Shown here piece after piece: positions 7,940 through 16,698 of a stretch of DNA of 37,572 nt; the first letter of the stretch is position 1, and every line of letters starts with the position of its first letter. The notes below the pieces were generated by a model. It did no database searches. It was not told where the DNA came from and was given only the letters and a program-made list of their open reading frames with translations. The translations under genes were made by a program, and so were the position numbers. The stretch comes from Verrucomicrobiota bacterium (GTDB taxonomy: Bacteria > Verrucomicrobiota > Verrucomicrobiia > Limisphaerales > UBA11358): positions 1-37,572 of the forward strand of contig JAGWNY010000029.1 in the NCBI GenBank assembly GCA_028872915.1, read 5' to 3'.

Positions 7940-8812
7940 CAAAACGCCGCACAATTTCATTGTGGTGCGCAATGTCTCCCGGTTCTTCGGATTCATCGGG
8001 GCGAGCGGCAGGCGGTATTCTTCCTGAACCAGGCCCATCATGGCCAGCGCCGCCTTGACCGGACCCGGATTCGATTCGATGAACAAATCCTTGAACAGCG
8101 GGTAAAATTTTTGGTGCAGGCGCATAGCCGGCGCTGTTTTGCCCGCCAGGAATGACTTCACCATTTGCGCCACTTCCCGCGGAATGACGTTGGACGCCAC
8201 GCTGATGACGCCCTGTGCGCCGACCGCCAGAAACGGCAGCGTCAACGAATCATCGCCCGAAAGGATCGTGAACTTCGGCCCCAAAGCCGCCCGCAATTGG
8301 GAGACGCGGTCGCAGCTTCCGCCCGACTCCTTGATTCCCACGATGTTTTTGCAATCGCGCGCCAGGCGGCGGACGGTTTCCACGCCAATCTCCACGCCGC
8401 AACGGCTGGGAACGCTGTAGAGCACGATGGGCAGCCGCGTTTCGCGGGCGATGGCGCTAAAATGCTGATAGAGGCCCTCCTGTGTGGGTTTGTTGTAGTA
8501 GGGGGCCACCTGGAGAGAGCCGTCCACGCCGGCCTTTTGTGCCGCTTGCGTCAAATGAATCGCTTCGGCGGTGGCATTGGCTCCGGTGCCGGCCAGCACT
8601 TTGATTTTTCCGTTCGAGTGCTTTACGGCCAATTCAATGATCCGAATGTGCTCCTGGCAATCCACGGTTGGGGATTCACCGGTTGTGCCCACCGGCACAA
8701 TGCCGTCCACTCCGGCCTTGATTTGCAGCCGGATAAGGCGCTCAAACGCCGCTTCGTCAACGGCGCCGTTCCTGAACGGTGTCACCAAGGCTGTGTAAGT
8801 TCCCTTGAACAT
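7934..8812 (-). CDS. dapA: 4-hydroxy-tetrahydrodipicolinate synthase
   Basis: This enzyme condenses pyruvate with aspartate semialdehyde, the first committed step toward diaminopimelate and lysine. It is a 292-aa TIM-barrel of exactly the usual length from the start at 8812. The Schiff-base lysine is Lys161 in IVGIKESGG, the catalytic Tyr132 is in VLYSVPSRCG, and the phosphate-type loop is VPVGTTGESPT. The frame stays open upstream to 9163, but that extension overlaps the divergent nnr gene and has no family similarity. It is first in the dapA-dapB-folK run. The 138-bp gap to nnr should hold divergent promoters. The stop codon lies inside the 9-bp tandem repeat. Confidence 0.96.
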   Translation of the reverse strand: MFKGTYTALVTPFRNGAVDEAAFERLIRLQIKAGVDGIVPVGTTGESPTVDCQEHIRIIELAVKHSNGKIKVLAGTGANATAEAIHLTQAAQKAGVDGSLQVAPYYNKPTQEGLYQHFSAIARETRLPIVLYSVPSRCGVEIGVETVRRLARDCKNIVGIKESGGSCDRVSQLRAALGPKFTILSGDDSLTLPFLAVGAQGVISVASNVIPREVAQMVKSFLAGKTAPAMRLHQKFYPLFKDLFIESNPGPVKAALAMMGLVQEEYRLPLAPMNPKNRETLRTTMKLCGVLK

Positions 8813-8950
8813 GAGGTGATAGCATCGGCCAAGCGTTCGCTTTTGGCCAGACGGAAAATTGGCGGGTCCACGCCCGTGGGCGTCGGCAAGCGCCTGACAA
8901 TCTGGAATGATTTTCATCTTTGCGCCGGCGAGGATCATGCGAATACTGGG

Positions 8951-10357
8951 ATGGATATGGCGCTTCCAATTCTTACCGTTGGCCAAATGCGGGACTGGGA
9001 AAAGGCGACGTGGGCATCGGGGCAGACCGAAGACGCGGTGATCGGCCGCGTCGGGGCCGGGATCGCCGCCCGGTTGTGTGAACTGACAAGGCCGGGCGAT
9101 GGAGTCCTGATATTGGCTGGAAAAGGGAATAACGGCGCGGACGCCCGCGCGGCGGCGGGCCATTTGCCGGACCGGCGCGTGGAGATCATGGAAGTGGCGG
9201 ATCCAAAATCGGGCCTGGCGGATTTTGAACGGCGCGGCGCGTCATCGTTTCGATGGCTCGTGGACGGGCTTTTTGGCATTGGCTTGAACCGCCCGCTCGA
9301 CGGCGCATGGCAGGAACTGATCGGCGCTGTCAACGCATCCGGCGTTCAGGTGGTTGCGGTGGATGTGCCGTCCGGTCTTGATTGTGAGACGGGCCGGCCC
9401 CAAGGCGCGGCCGTCGAGGCCGCCATCACCCTAACCGTGGGCGCGCCAAAAGCGGGGCTATTGGCGCAGGCGGCGTGGCCTTTCGTCGGCCGGCTGGAAG
9501 TTTTGGATGACGTCGGTTTGATTCCATGTCCGGCGGAATCGGAATTGAAATGGGTGATGCCGGATGATTTTGCCCATTTTCCGCCGCGGCGGCCCGTCGC
9601 AGATCACAAGGGTTCCTTCGGCCATCTGGCAATCGTCGCCGGCAGTTTTGGATTTCATGGCGCGGCGGTTTTGGCGGCGCGCGGCGCGTTACGCGCCCAG
9701 CCGGGCCTTGTGACGGTTTATCCCCAGGAAAACGTTTATCCGGCCGTGGCGGCCCAATTGCAATCTCCGATGGTCGCCGTCTGGAAGGCGGACATGAAAC
9801 TCTTTGACAATGCCACGGCCATCTTGATCGGTCCGGGCCTTGCAGCCCCGGACCTGCCTGATGAAATGCGAAACATGGCGCGGCGGCTCTGGCGGTATGC
9901 GGACGTGCCCGTTGTGGTGGACGCCAGCGCGATGGATTGGTTGCCGGCAGCGGCGCCGTCGGGCCAGGCAATACGGGTGATCACGCCGCATCCGGGTGAA
10001 GCGGCCCGGCTGCTGAATTCCACGGCAGCCAAAGTGCAATCCAATCGTTTCCAGGCAATGCGCGATTTGTCGCGGCGATTCGGCTGCCGTGTGGTGCTAA
10101 AAGGCCATCAGACGTTGACCGGCGCCGCCACGGGAAACGTCTTCGTCAATTCAACCGGCAATCCGCATCTGGCCCAGGGCGGCAGCGGCGACGTGTTGTC
10201 GGGTTTCATCGCGGGTTTTCTGGCGCAGCCGGCGTTGCAGGGGGATTGTGATGGGGCGATCCGGTATGCGGTTTGGAGGCATGGATGCGCGGGGGACAAG
10301 CTTCAGGCGGGCGGCGGGGGATGGGTGATTGAAGATTTGATTGGGGCGATGGCTTAA
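8951..10357 (+). CDS. nnr: Bifunctional NAD(P)H-hydrate repair enzyme (epimerase + ADP/ATP-dependent dehydratase)
   Basis: This metabolite-repair enzyme restores NAD(P)H from its damaged hydrates. The first half (to about residue 190) is the YjeF_N epimerase, with ILAGKGNNGADARAAAGHL and VDVPSGLDCETG. The second half is the ribokinase-like dehydratase, with KGSFGHLAIVAGS, VITPHPGEAARLL, VLKGHQTL and the signature NPHLAQGGSGDVLSGFIAG. The 468-aa length fits the fused YjeF form. The ATG at 8951 (MDMALPILT) or the one at 8957 is the likely start; the open frame continues far upstream but only as antisense to dapA. The gene converges on holB with five bases between the stops. Confidence 0.95.
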   Translation: MDMALPILTVGQMRDWEKATWASGQTEDAVIGRVGAGIAARLCELTRPGDGVLILAGKGNNGADARAAAGHLPDRRVEIMEVADPKSGLADFERRGASSFRWLVDGLFGIGLNRPLDGAWQELIGAVNASGVQVVAVDVPSGLDCETGRPQGAAVEAAITLTVGAPKAGLLAQAAWPFVGRLEVLDDVGLIPCPAESELKWVMPDDFAHFPPRRPVADHKGSFGHLAIVAGSFGFHGAAVLAARGALRAQPGLVTVYPQENVYPAVAAQLQSPMVAVWKADMKLFDNATAILIGPGLAAPDLPDEMRNMARRLWRYADVPVVVDASAMDWLPAAAPSGQAIRVITPHPGEAARLLNSTAAKVQSNRFQAMRDLSRRFGCRVVLKGHQTLTGAATGNVFVNSTGNPHLAQGGSGDVLSGFIAGFLAQPALQGDCDGAIRYAVWRHGCAGDKLQAGGGGWVIEDLIGAMA

Positions 10358-10362
10358 GCCCG

Positions 10363-11385
10363 CTAAAGATTGAGTTTCAGCAGGCCGACTTCCAGTGCCA
10401 GGGCCTCCTGGACATTCGTGTGCAGTATTTGTTGGGTTTGCTCGACGATGTGGAGGTTTTCAAGCGCCTGCCGCGGGGAAATTTTTTTTGCAACGGTTTC
10501 CGCGCCCGCGATGGCGGGAAAATGCAGCAACTCCCGGTTGCCGCGCAGCGCATGGATCCAGACATCCCGCAGCCACCATTGCACCAGCAACAGCAGTTCG
10601 GAGCGCCGCCGGCGGTATTCGGCTTCGACCGCCGCCTCCAATTCGTTCTCCCATTTTTCGCGCAAGTCGGTTTCCACGTCGTCGTATTTCTCCAGGGGCG
10701 AGGCGGCGGCGAGCGATCCTTCGACGCCGGCGCGGATTTCGGCGAGTTTTTGAAGGAGGGTATCGAGGAGCCGGTAACGGCCCAGGCAACTTTTTTGGCC
10801 GCCCGCCAAGGCGCCGAATTTTTGCAGCCATTCCGTGGCCGCGGCATCCGGTCCTCGCGCGGGATCACCGGCAAAATTCAGGCGCAGACAGCGCGAGAGG
10901 ATGGTTTCGAGGAGCCGTTGCGGTTCCGTGGAAAGGAGGATCAAAACGGCGTTGGGCGGAGGCTCTTCGAGGGTCTTGAGAAAGGCATTGGCGGCCTGGG
11001 CGCCCAAACGTTCCGCAGCGGCAATCACGGACACTTTCCATCCTCCTTCCGCCGGTTTGAGTTGAATTTCGCGCGTCAAGTCCCGCATTTGCTCAACGGT
11101 GATGATGCGCGAGCGGGATTCCGGGCGCGCCCAATGCACATCCGCATGGATGTCGCCGTCAATTTTCCGGCAATTCGGGCAGGTGTCGCAGGAATCCGTG
11201 GCGGCGCCGTCGGCGCGGACGGGATGGCGGCAGAATAACGTTTTGGCCAGCGTGCGCGCCATGACTTCAAGGTCTTCAAGCCGTTCGCCGGCAAAAAGGT
11301 AGGCGTGCGCCAGCCGCCCGCGCGCCAGGGAACGTTGCAGGAGGCGCACGGCGGGGGCGTTTTGGGCAAAATCGCGGAATGCCAT
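10363..11385 (-). CDS. holB: DNA polymerase III subunit delta' (clamp-loader AAA+ subunit)
   Basis: Delta' is part of the clamp loader that places the beta sliding clamp on DNA. The 340-aa protein begins AFRDFAQNAPAVRLLQRSL and HAYLFAGE, with no intact Walker A, as is normal for delta'. It then has the zinc module with CRHP and CDTCPNC, the QMRDLTREIQLKPAEGG segment, EAANAFLKTLEEPP-like residues (QAANAFLKTLEEPPPN) and the SRC (sensor/arginine-finger) motif in TILSRCLRL. The start at 11385 (MAFRDF) is preferred over an in-frame TTG at 11409. Replication is the only role suggested; the neighbours are unrelated. Confidence 0.9.
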   Translation of the reverse strand: MAFRDFAQNAPAVRLLQRSLARGRLAHAYLFAGERLEDLEVMARTLAKTLFCRHPVRADGAATDSCDTCPNCRKIDGDIHADVHWARPESRSRIITVEQMRDLTREIQLKPAEGGWKVSVIAAAERLGAQAANAFLKTLEEPPPNAVLILLSTEPQRLLETILSRCLRLNFAGDPARGPDAAATEWLQKFGALAGGQKSCLGRYRLLDTLLQKLAEIRAGVEGSLAAASPLEKYDDVETDLREKWENELEAAVEAEYRRRRSELLLLVQWWLRDVWIHALRGNRELLHFPAIAGAETVAKKISPRQALENLHIVEQTQQILHTNVQEALALEVGLLKLNL

Positions 11386-11743
11386 TGGCGGGGAGGATGA
11401 AGGAGGCAATGGGGCATTTCAAGCAGTGTGTGCGAAGTTGCGCCAAAGGCTGGACTGCGCCGCCTGAGGTGGCGGCCTCACGCAAAGACGCAAAGGACGC
11501 AAGGTTTTTTGCGAAGGGAGGACGAGGAAGAACGCAAAAGGCGTTGGGCGTCAAACCGTTCGGCCGGCTGGATTTTGCGGGGTGACTAAATGTTTCATAT
11601 TCGTGATAAAAAATAACAGTGACAGCTAAGTATGGTTGTGGTATGTATTGTTATGGTGCATTGTAACTCTCGAATGTTCCAGAAGTGTTCGAACGAGTTT
11701 AGTCCCAGTGGTTCTGAGGCTTTCGGCACCAATAATCAGGCAA
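11386..11743. other. Intergenic region, about 358 bp, with a short degenerate repeat
   Basis: This lies between the divergent starts of holB and the 1648-aa protein. Positions 11480-11504 hold a small degenerate repeat of ACGCAAAG(G). A GCCGCC-TGAGGT-GGCGGC hairpin at 11459-11476 has no T-run. From about 11585 the DNA becomes AT-rich (TTCATATTCGTGATAAAA and onward), which is where a promoter for the secreted protein would be expected; no convincing -35/-10 pair was picked out. Confidence 0.45.
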
Positions 11744-14700
11744 ATGACGAATCATCGTATTGGTTTTCCCGATTCGGTTGGAGCCACTCGAGGCGGTTGT
11801 TTTAACGTTTCAGCCGTGTCGGTTTCTACGTCCGTGCTTCGGGCTTGCACGCTGATGGCCATGCTGTTTGCGCGGACGGCGGCGGGGGCGGACAATGGCC
11901 CCGCGGAGTATCTGGACGTGAACGGCGCCACACCGGGTTTTGGCGTCCCATCGGGCGCTTATGGCCTCAGCAGTTCAAATTGGACCACGGATGCGACGGG
12001 CGCATCGGCCACGACCGCCTTTCTGTCAGGCGATCAATTGACGTTCGGCGCGGGATCCTCCGACTTCAGCGGGCTGGCGTTCTCCATCGTCTTCGACCAA
12101 GTCACAAGGCTCAACGGTGTTCTCATCGCCGGCACGAACTGTTCCGTCACGTTCACCGGCAACGCGAATGCATACGTTGGCGCCGCGGAAACCTGGACGG
12201 TCCCGACGAATTCCACATTGACGGTCAACGTAACGCGTCAAGCCTTTGATTCCGGCGACACGGTGTATGGAATGAACTGGAACAATAATTGGGTGACGTT
12301 CGAAGGCGGCGGCGTCATCAATTTCCCGACCCCCTTCGGCGCCAACACCCCCGGCGCCATCCAGGTTGAAGACATGCCCGGCGGCGTCATCAATTTGGAG
12401 ATGACCAACATTACCACCACGAGCACCTATGGAGGCGGTTTCACGCTGGCGGCCGGCACTTTCAATTTCGCGTCGCAAGGTTGTGCCAATGCGTTCGACA
12501 ACTTCACGAACAGTCCTTTCAGCATTGATGGCGGCGTGATTGATAATACCAGCGGCTCGGCTTTGACCCTGAACGTGAGCGGAGATTATTCCCTTTCGGG
12601 CACCGACCTGGGCGTGAGCATCGGCGGCGACTTTACATTCACGGGCACGTCGGATTTGAGTTTTGGAACGGCGCCCGTTACGTTGGCGGCCACGCCGGCG
12701 ATTACCGTCAATTCAAATACATTGACCCTGGGCGCCATTTCCGGCTATGGCTGTGGACTCGTCAAGGAGGGCGCCGGCACGCTGGCGCTGGCCGGAGCCA
12801 GCACCTACACAGGCGATACGGTTGTCAACGCGGGGACCCTGGCCCTGAAATCGGGCGCATCCCTGATTTCGGACATTCGCGTCAACAGCGGCGCGACATT
12901 GGACGCCTCGGCGTTGGGCACACTGAGCCTGGCGCCGGGCCAGACGCTTGATTTCAATGGCGCCACGGTTACGGCGACCACCCTGAATGCCTCCGGCGCA
13001 ACGGTGCGCGTGGACGCCAATTCGACCGGCCCGTCCCTGACTCTGGGCGGTTCGGTGGTGTCGGATGGCAATCACACGCTTACCACGTCCACCCTCGACT
13101 ACGGGACCTCGGCCAACACCATCACCCTTTCACTGTTGCCGGGCTTCAGTTCCTATCCCCAACAGATTCAAGCAATCAAGTACTCGACTGTAAACAGGCA
13201 TCACTCCTTCAACTTCAACACATTGAATTTGCCGCCCCATTATTCGGGTTATATTTCGAATAATACGGCCAACAGTTCTGTGGACGTGATTTTGACAGCC
13301 GGCGGGCCGGTGGCGGTTCCGGTCACCTGGACGGGCCTGACCAACGGCGCGAGCATTGGGAACTGGGATTTTCTGGGCACGAGCAACTGGGTGACCACGT
13401 CGGACGGCGTGACGCCTGATGCCTACCAGGACACCGTCGCCGTGAGGTTCAACGATTCAGCCGCCGGCGCCACAAACGTGACGCTGGAAACGACGGTTCA
13501 GCCCGCTTCCCTGACGGTGAGCAACAACGCGCTGGATTACACGTTCAGCGGCACGGGCAAAATCTCCGGTGACACCGCCCTGGTCAAACTTGGCTCCGGC
13601 AAATTGACGCTTGCGGGGACGGGCGGCGATAATTTCAAGGGCGGCGTGATTGTGGGCGGCGGTTCGCTGGTTTTGTCGGATGCGAACGATTCAATTTACG
13701 GCGGTGTGCTGGTGACGAATGGTTCCGCGGTGCTGGACCAGAGCGGAAGCATTTTTGGGAACCTGACCATCAGCAACGGCGCGTACGCGCAGATTGGTTT
13801 GAACGACACGAACGGGAGCATCGCCGGCGGATTGATTACCGATGATGGCGCGTTGGTTTTTGATCGAAGCGACAGCAACATGGCGATGACGCTCGTTATT
13901 TCCGGCGCCGGCTCGGTTACGAATGAAGGTTCGGGCACTGTTACCTTCAGCAATATCGAGGCCTACACGGGCGTTACGGTTGTGAACGGCGGCATTCTGG
14001 CGCTGGCGGGCGGCAATCATTCCTACAGCACGCTGACATCCAGCAGTGGTTTGATCGTTAACAGCGGCGGCACGGTGCAGCTCGATACGGATAATTCACT
14101 CGCCGGTTTCAATCCCGGCGTGCTGCCGGTCACCCTCAATGTCGGCGGAACGTTGACCGGCCTGGCCACCGCGGATGGCGGCGCGGGGACAAGCACGCAT
14201 TTCCATGACCTGCTCACGCTGAACGGCGGCACGCTGGCCATGGGCGGAACACAGGTCAACACCCGATACGGCACCTGGGACCTGGACTTTGGAGTCGCGG
14301 TCAACGGCGGGACCAACACTTCGACCATCAGCGCGCTGGACGTGATTCCCAGCGAAAGCGGCGGGACCATTTTCAACGTGTCGCGCGGTGGAGCGCCGGG
14401 TGGCGTTGACTTGAACGTGACGGGAACTTTGATAAACGGATCCAGTCTTCACGACACCGGCATCATCAAGACCGGCAATGGCGTCATGGCCCTGGCCAAT
14501 ACGAACAGCTACGCTGGAGATACCGTCATCAGCAATGGCGTCCTGGCCCTCGTGGGCAATGGCTCCATCTCCAATCAGGCGCAGATCGAAATTGGCGGCG
14601 GCGCGACGTTTGACGTATCCGATGTTTCCAATGCACCATACGATATTCTCAGCGGCCAGACGCTGACGGGCCTGGGCGGCGCGGGAACGATTGCCGGCAG

Positions 14701-16690
14701 CCTGGACATGAGTTTGGGCGCGGCTTTGGAGGTGGATTATACGAACGGCACGCCCACCCTGACGGTCACGAACGGCACGTTGACCTTGAGCAACAACCCC
14801 GTGACCTTGATTGTTGAGGGCGCGACGCCATTGACTGGCGGACGTTACAAACTCGTCTCGGTCCAGACGGGGGGACTGGTGGCCGGTTCGGTCGCGTCTT
14901 CGAGCCTGACGGTGGGGGGGGCGGGACTCAATGTTGGTTCGGCGGCCATTTCCCTGCAAATCAGCGGCGGTGAACTTTATCTGGTCGTGGATACGCCGCC
15001 GGCAATTGCCAATGTTGTCACCAATTATGTCACTTACGGCACCGGCTGGCACATGTCCATTACGAATTTGGAAAGTCTTGCCGGCTGGAGCGATGCGGAT
15101 GGCGAAACGCTCTCGTTGAGCGGCATCGGCGCGGCTATCGGCACGGCCACGGTGACCATCGCCGGCACCGACGGCACTCTGACCCATACCACCGGCATTA
15201 ACCTGACGATTACGGCGCCCGGGCCGGACTTTTCACTGTCGGCTTCTCCGAGCAGTCTGACCGTTGCCCAGGGCACCAATGGGACGAGCGCCATAACCAT
15301 CAATCCAATCGCCGGTTTCAACGGCACGGTGAGCCTGTCGGCTTCCGGCCTGCCTTCCGGTGTGACGGTATCGTTTAATCCATCGAGCGCGACCAACGGG
15401 AGCACGTTGACGTTGAGCGCCAGCGGCACGGCGGCCGCCGGCACGTCCATCATCACCATCACGGGCACGAGTGGCAGCCTGACGAACAGCACGTCCATCA
15501 GCCTGACGATCGCCGCGTCCGGCGGCGGTTTGCCTTCCGGTTGGACGGATGCGGACATCGGGTCGGTCGGCCTGGTTGGCAGCGCCAGCTACAGCAACGG
15601 CACTTTCACGGTGAGCGGCAGCGGCGCGGACATTTGGAACGCCGGCGACCAGTGTCATTACGCGTATCAATCTGTTTCCGGCGATCAAACCGTCATTGCC
15701 CGCGTGGTTTCTGAAAGCAGCAGCGTGTCTTACGCCAAGGCCGGCGTGATGATTCGGGAGACCTTGGACACGAATTCCGTGGAAGCTTCGGTGTTGCTGA
15801 CGCCCACCAACGGCGTGTCCTTGCAAGTGCGCCCCACGACGGGCGCCAATTCGATTAATGTATCGGGCTGGATTCGCAACATCCTGCCGCCGCAATGGGT
15901 GAAATTGGTCCGCTCCGGCAATACCTTTACCGGCTCGTATTCGACGAACGGTTCGACGTGGACGCAGATTGGCAGCACGAGTGTCACGATGGCCACCAAC
16001 GCCACAGCCGGCCTGGCGGTTTCTTCGCATGACAACACCTCTTTGAATACGGCCACGTTCGACAACGTGAGCGTCGCGGGACAAAATCCGGACTTCTCGC
16101 TGTCGGCGTCGCCCGGAAGTTTGACCATTGTCCAGGGCGCCAATGGCACAAGCACGATCACGGTCAATCCAATCGGCGGCTACAGCGGAACGGTCAGCCT
16201 GTCCGCATCGGGTTTGCCGTCCGGCGTCACGGCGTCGTTTAATCCGGCAAGCACGACCAACAGCAGCACGTTGACGTTGACGGCCAGCGCCGCCTCCAGC
16301 GTCCTTGGCACGAATGTGACTTACGACAGCCGCTATATCTATTACAACGGCGTCCTCACCGCGGGGGACCATTTTACCTACACCATTTCCGACGGCACAT
16401 ATTCGACGACCGGGACAATCTATCTCGAAGTCACCAACATGCCCGCCGCCACGATGGACACCCCTTCGCTCAACGGGAGCGGCAACCCGACGTTTGGCGG
16501 TTCAGCGATTCCAAACTATATCTATGGGGTCGAGTGCGCGACGAACATCACCGGCTCGTGGGCTGAAGCCGGAACAGTCACAAACAATTCCCTGGGCGAG
16601 TGGACCTTTACCGATCTTGTCCGCACCAATCCGCCGGTCATTTTTTACCGCCTTTATTATCCAGACAATCCAACCAACCCGCCGCAATAG
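11744..16690 (+). CDS. Large secreted autotransporter-type repeat protein with Ig-like and DUF1349-like domains
   Basis: This 1648-aa protein has an N-terminal signal sequence (hydrophobic core about LRACTLMAMLF, cleavage near ARTAAGA). Most of residues 50-1110 are autotransporter-associated beta-strand repeats (GLVKEGAGTLALAG, TALVKLGSGKLTLAG, GIIKTGNGVMALA). Next comes the first half of a bacterial Ig/cadherin-like domain (LAGWSDADGETLSLSGIG), then Ig-like repeat DFSLSASP, a concanavalin-like DUF1349-type domain (about residues 1265-1445; DIWNAGDQCHYAYQ, AKAGVMIRETL, NTFTGSYSTNG), and a second DFSLSASP repeat. It continues with a segment like the second half of the split domain (DSRYIYYNGV, DHFTYTISDG) and ends in a C-terminal module ending IFYRLYY. 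No translocator barrel is present. A TTG-initiated frame opens at 11636, but the ATG at 11744 leaves a sensible signal peptide. The next gene starts 8 bp after the stop, so they are probably co-transcribed. The function is probably surface or matrix structure, which is inference. Confidence 0.85.
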   Translation: MTNHRIGFPDSVGATRGGCFNVSAVSVSTSVLRACTLMAMLFARTAAGADNGPAEYLDVNGATPGFGVPSGAYGLSSSNWTTDATGASATTAFLSGDQLTFGAGSSDFSGLAFSIVFDQVTRLNGVLIAGTNCSVTFTGNANAYVGAAETWTVPTNSTLTVNVTRQAFDSGDTVYGMNWNNNWVTFEGGGVINFPTPFGANTPGAIQVEDMPGGVINLEMTNITTTSTYGGGFTLAAGTFNFASQGCANAFDNFTNSPFSIDGGVIDNTSGSALTLNVSGDYSLSGTDLGVSIGGDFTFTGTSDLSFGTAPVTLAATPAITVNSNTLTLGAISGYGCGLVKEGAGTLALAGASTYTGDTVVNAGTLALKSGASLISDIRVNSGATLDASALGTLSLAPGQTLDFNGATVTATTLNASGATVRVDANSTGPSLTLGGSVVSDGNHTLTTSTLDYGTSANTITLSLLPGFSSYPQQIQAIKYSTVNRHHSFNFNTLNLPPHYSGYISNNTANSSVDVILTAGGPVAVPVTWTGLTNGASIGNWDFLGTSNWVTTSDGVTPDAYQDTVAVRFNDSAAGATNVTLETTVQPASLTVSNNALDYTFSGTGKISGDTALVKLGSGKLTLAGTGGDNFKGGVIVGGGSLVLSDANDSIYGGVLVTNGSAVLDQSGSIFGNLTISNGAYAQIGLNDTNGSIAGGLITDDGALVFDRSDSNMAMTLVISGAGSVTNEGSGTVTFSNIEAYTGVTVVNGGILALAGGNHSYSTLTSSSGLIVNSGGTVQLDTDNSLAGFNPGVLPVTLNVGGTLTGLATADGGAGTSTHFHDLLTLNGGTLAMGGTQVNTRYGTWDLDFGVAVNGGTNTSTISALDVIPSESGGTIFNVSRGGAPGGVDLNVTGTLINGSSLHDTGIIKTGNGVMALANTNSYAGDTVISNGVLALVGNGSISNQAQIEIGGGATFDVSDVSNAPYDILSGQTLTGLGGAGTIAGSLDMSLGAALEVDYTNGTPTLTVTNGTLTLSNNPVTLIVEGATPLTGGRYKLVSVQTGGLVAGSVASSSLTVGGAGLNVGSAAISLQISGGELYLVVDTPPAIANVVTNYVTYGTGWHMSITNLESLAGWSDADGETLSLSGIGAAIGTATVTIAGTDGTLTHTTGINLTITAPGPDFSLSASPSSLTVAQGTNGTSAITINPIAGFNGTVSLSASGLPSGVTVSFNPSSATNGSTLTLSASGTAAAGTSIITITGTSGSLTNSTSISLTIAASGGGLPSGWTDADIGSVGLVGSASYSNGTFTVSGSGADIWNAGDQCHYAYQSVSGDQTVIARVVSESSSVSYAKAGVMIRETLDTNSVEASVLLTPTNGVSLQVRPTTGANSINVSGWIRNILPPQWVKLVRSGNTFTGSYSTNGSTWTQIGSTSVTMATNATAGLAVSSHDNTSLNTATFDNVSVAGQNPDFSLSASPGSLTIVQGANGTSTITVNPIGGYSGTVSLSASGLPSGVTASFNPASTTNSSTLTLTASAASSVLGTNVTYDSRYIYYNGVLTAGDHFTYTISDGTYSTTGTIYLEVTNMPAATMDTPSLNGSGNPTFGGSAIPNYIYGVECATNITGSWAEAGTVTNNSLGEWTFTDLVRTNPPVIFYRLYYPDNPTNPPQ
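15227..15424 (+). repeat. Ig-like repeat, copy 1 (198 bp)
   Basis: This encodes 66 residues starting DFSLSASPSSLTVAQGTNG. By hand alignment about 52 of 66 residues match copy 2 at 16091-16288, with no gaps. Copy 1 runs on into a complete domain end (ITITGTSGSLTNSTSISLTI). Confidence 0.9.
16091..16288 (+). repeat. Ig-like repeat, copy 2 (198 bp, truncated domain)
   Basis: This encodes 66 residues starting DFSLSASPGSLTIVQGANG, and is the same length as copy 1. Unlike copy 1, the domain stops after TLTLTAS and switches to unrelated sequence (VLGTNVTYDSRYIYYNG). The missing strands resemble the orphan piece GTATVTIAGTDGTLTHTTG located before copy 1. Confidence 0.9.
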
Positions 16691-16698
16691 CCGTGCCC

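Noticed and set aside
8165..8950. 262-codon upstream extension of the nnr frame
   Set aside because: It is entirely antisense to dapA, and NAD(P)HX epimerases begin close to the ATG at 8951.
8813..9163. Upstream extension of the dapA frame
   Set aside because: The start at 8812 gives the canonical 292-aa enzyme; the extension overlaps the nnr coding region and has no similarity to the family.
11459..11476. GCCGCC-TGAGGT-GGCGGC hairpin as a terminator
   Set aside because: No T-run follows on either strand, and it is not at the end of a gene.
11480..11504. ACGCAAAG(G) repeat as a possible CRISPR or regulatory array
   Set aside because: Only three imperfect units with no spacers; similar degenerate scraps are common between genes.
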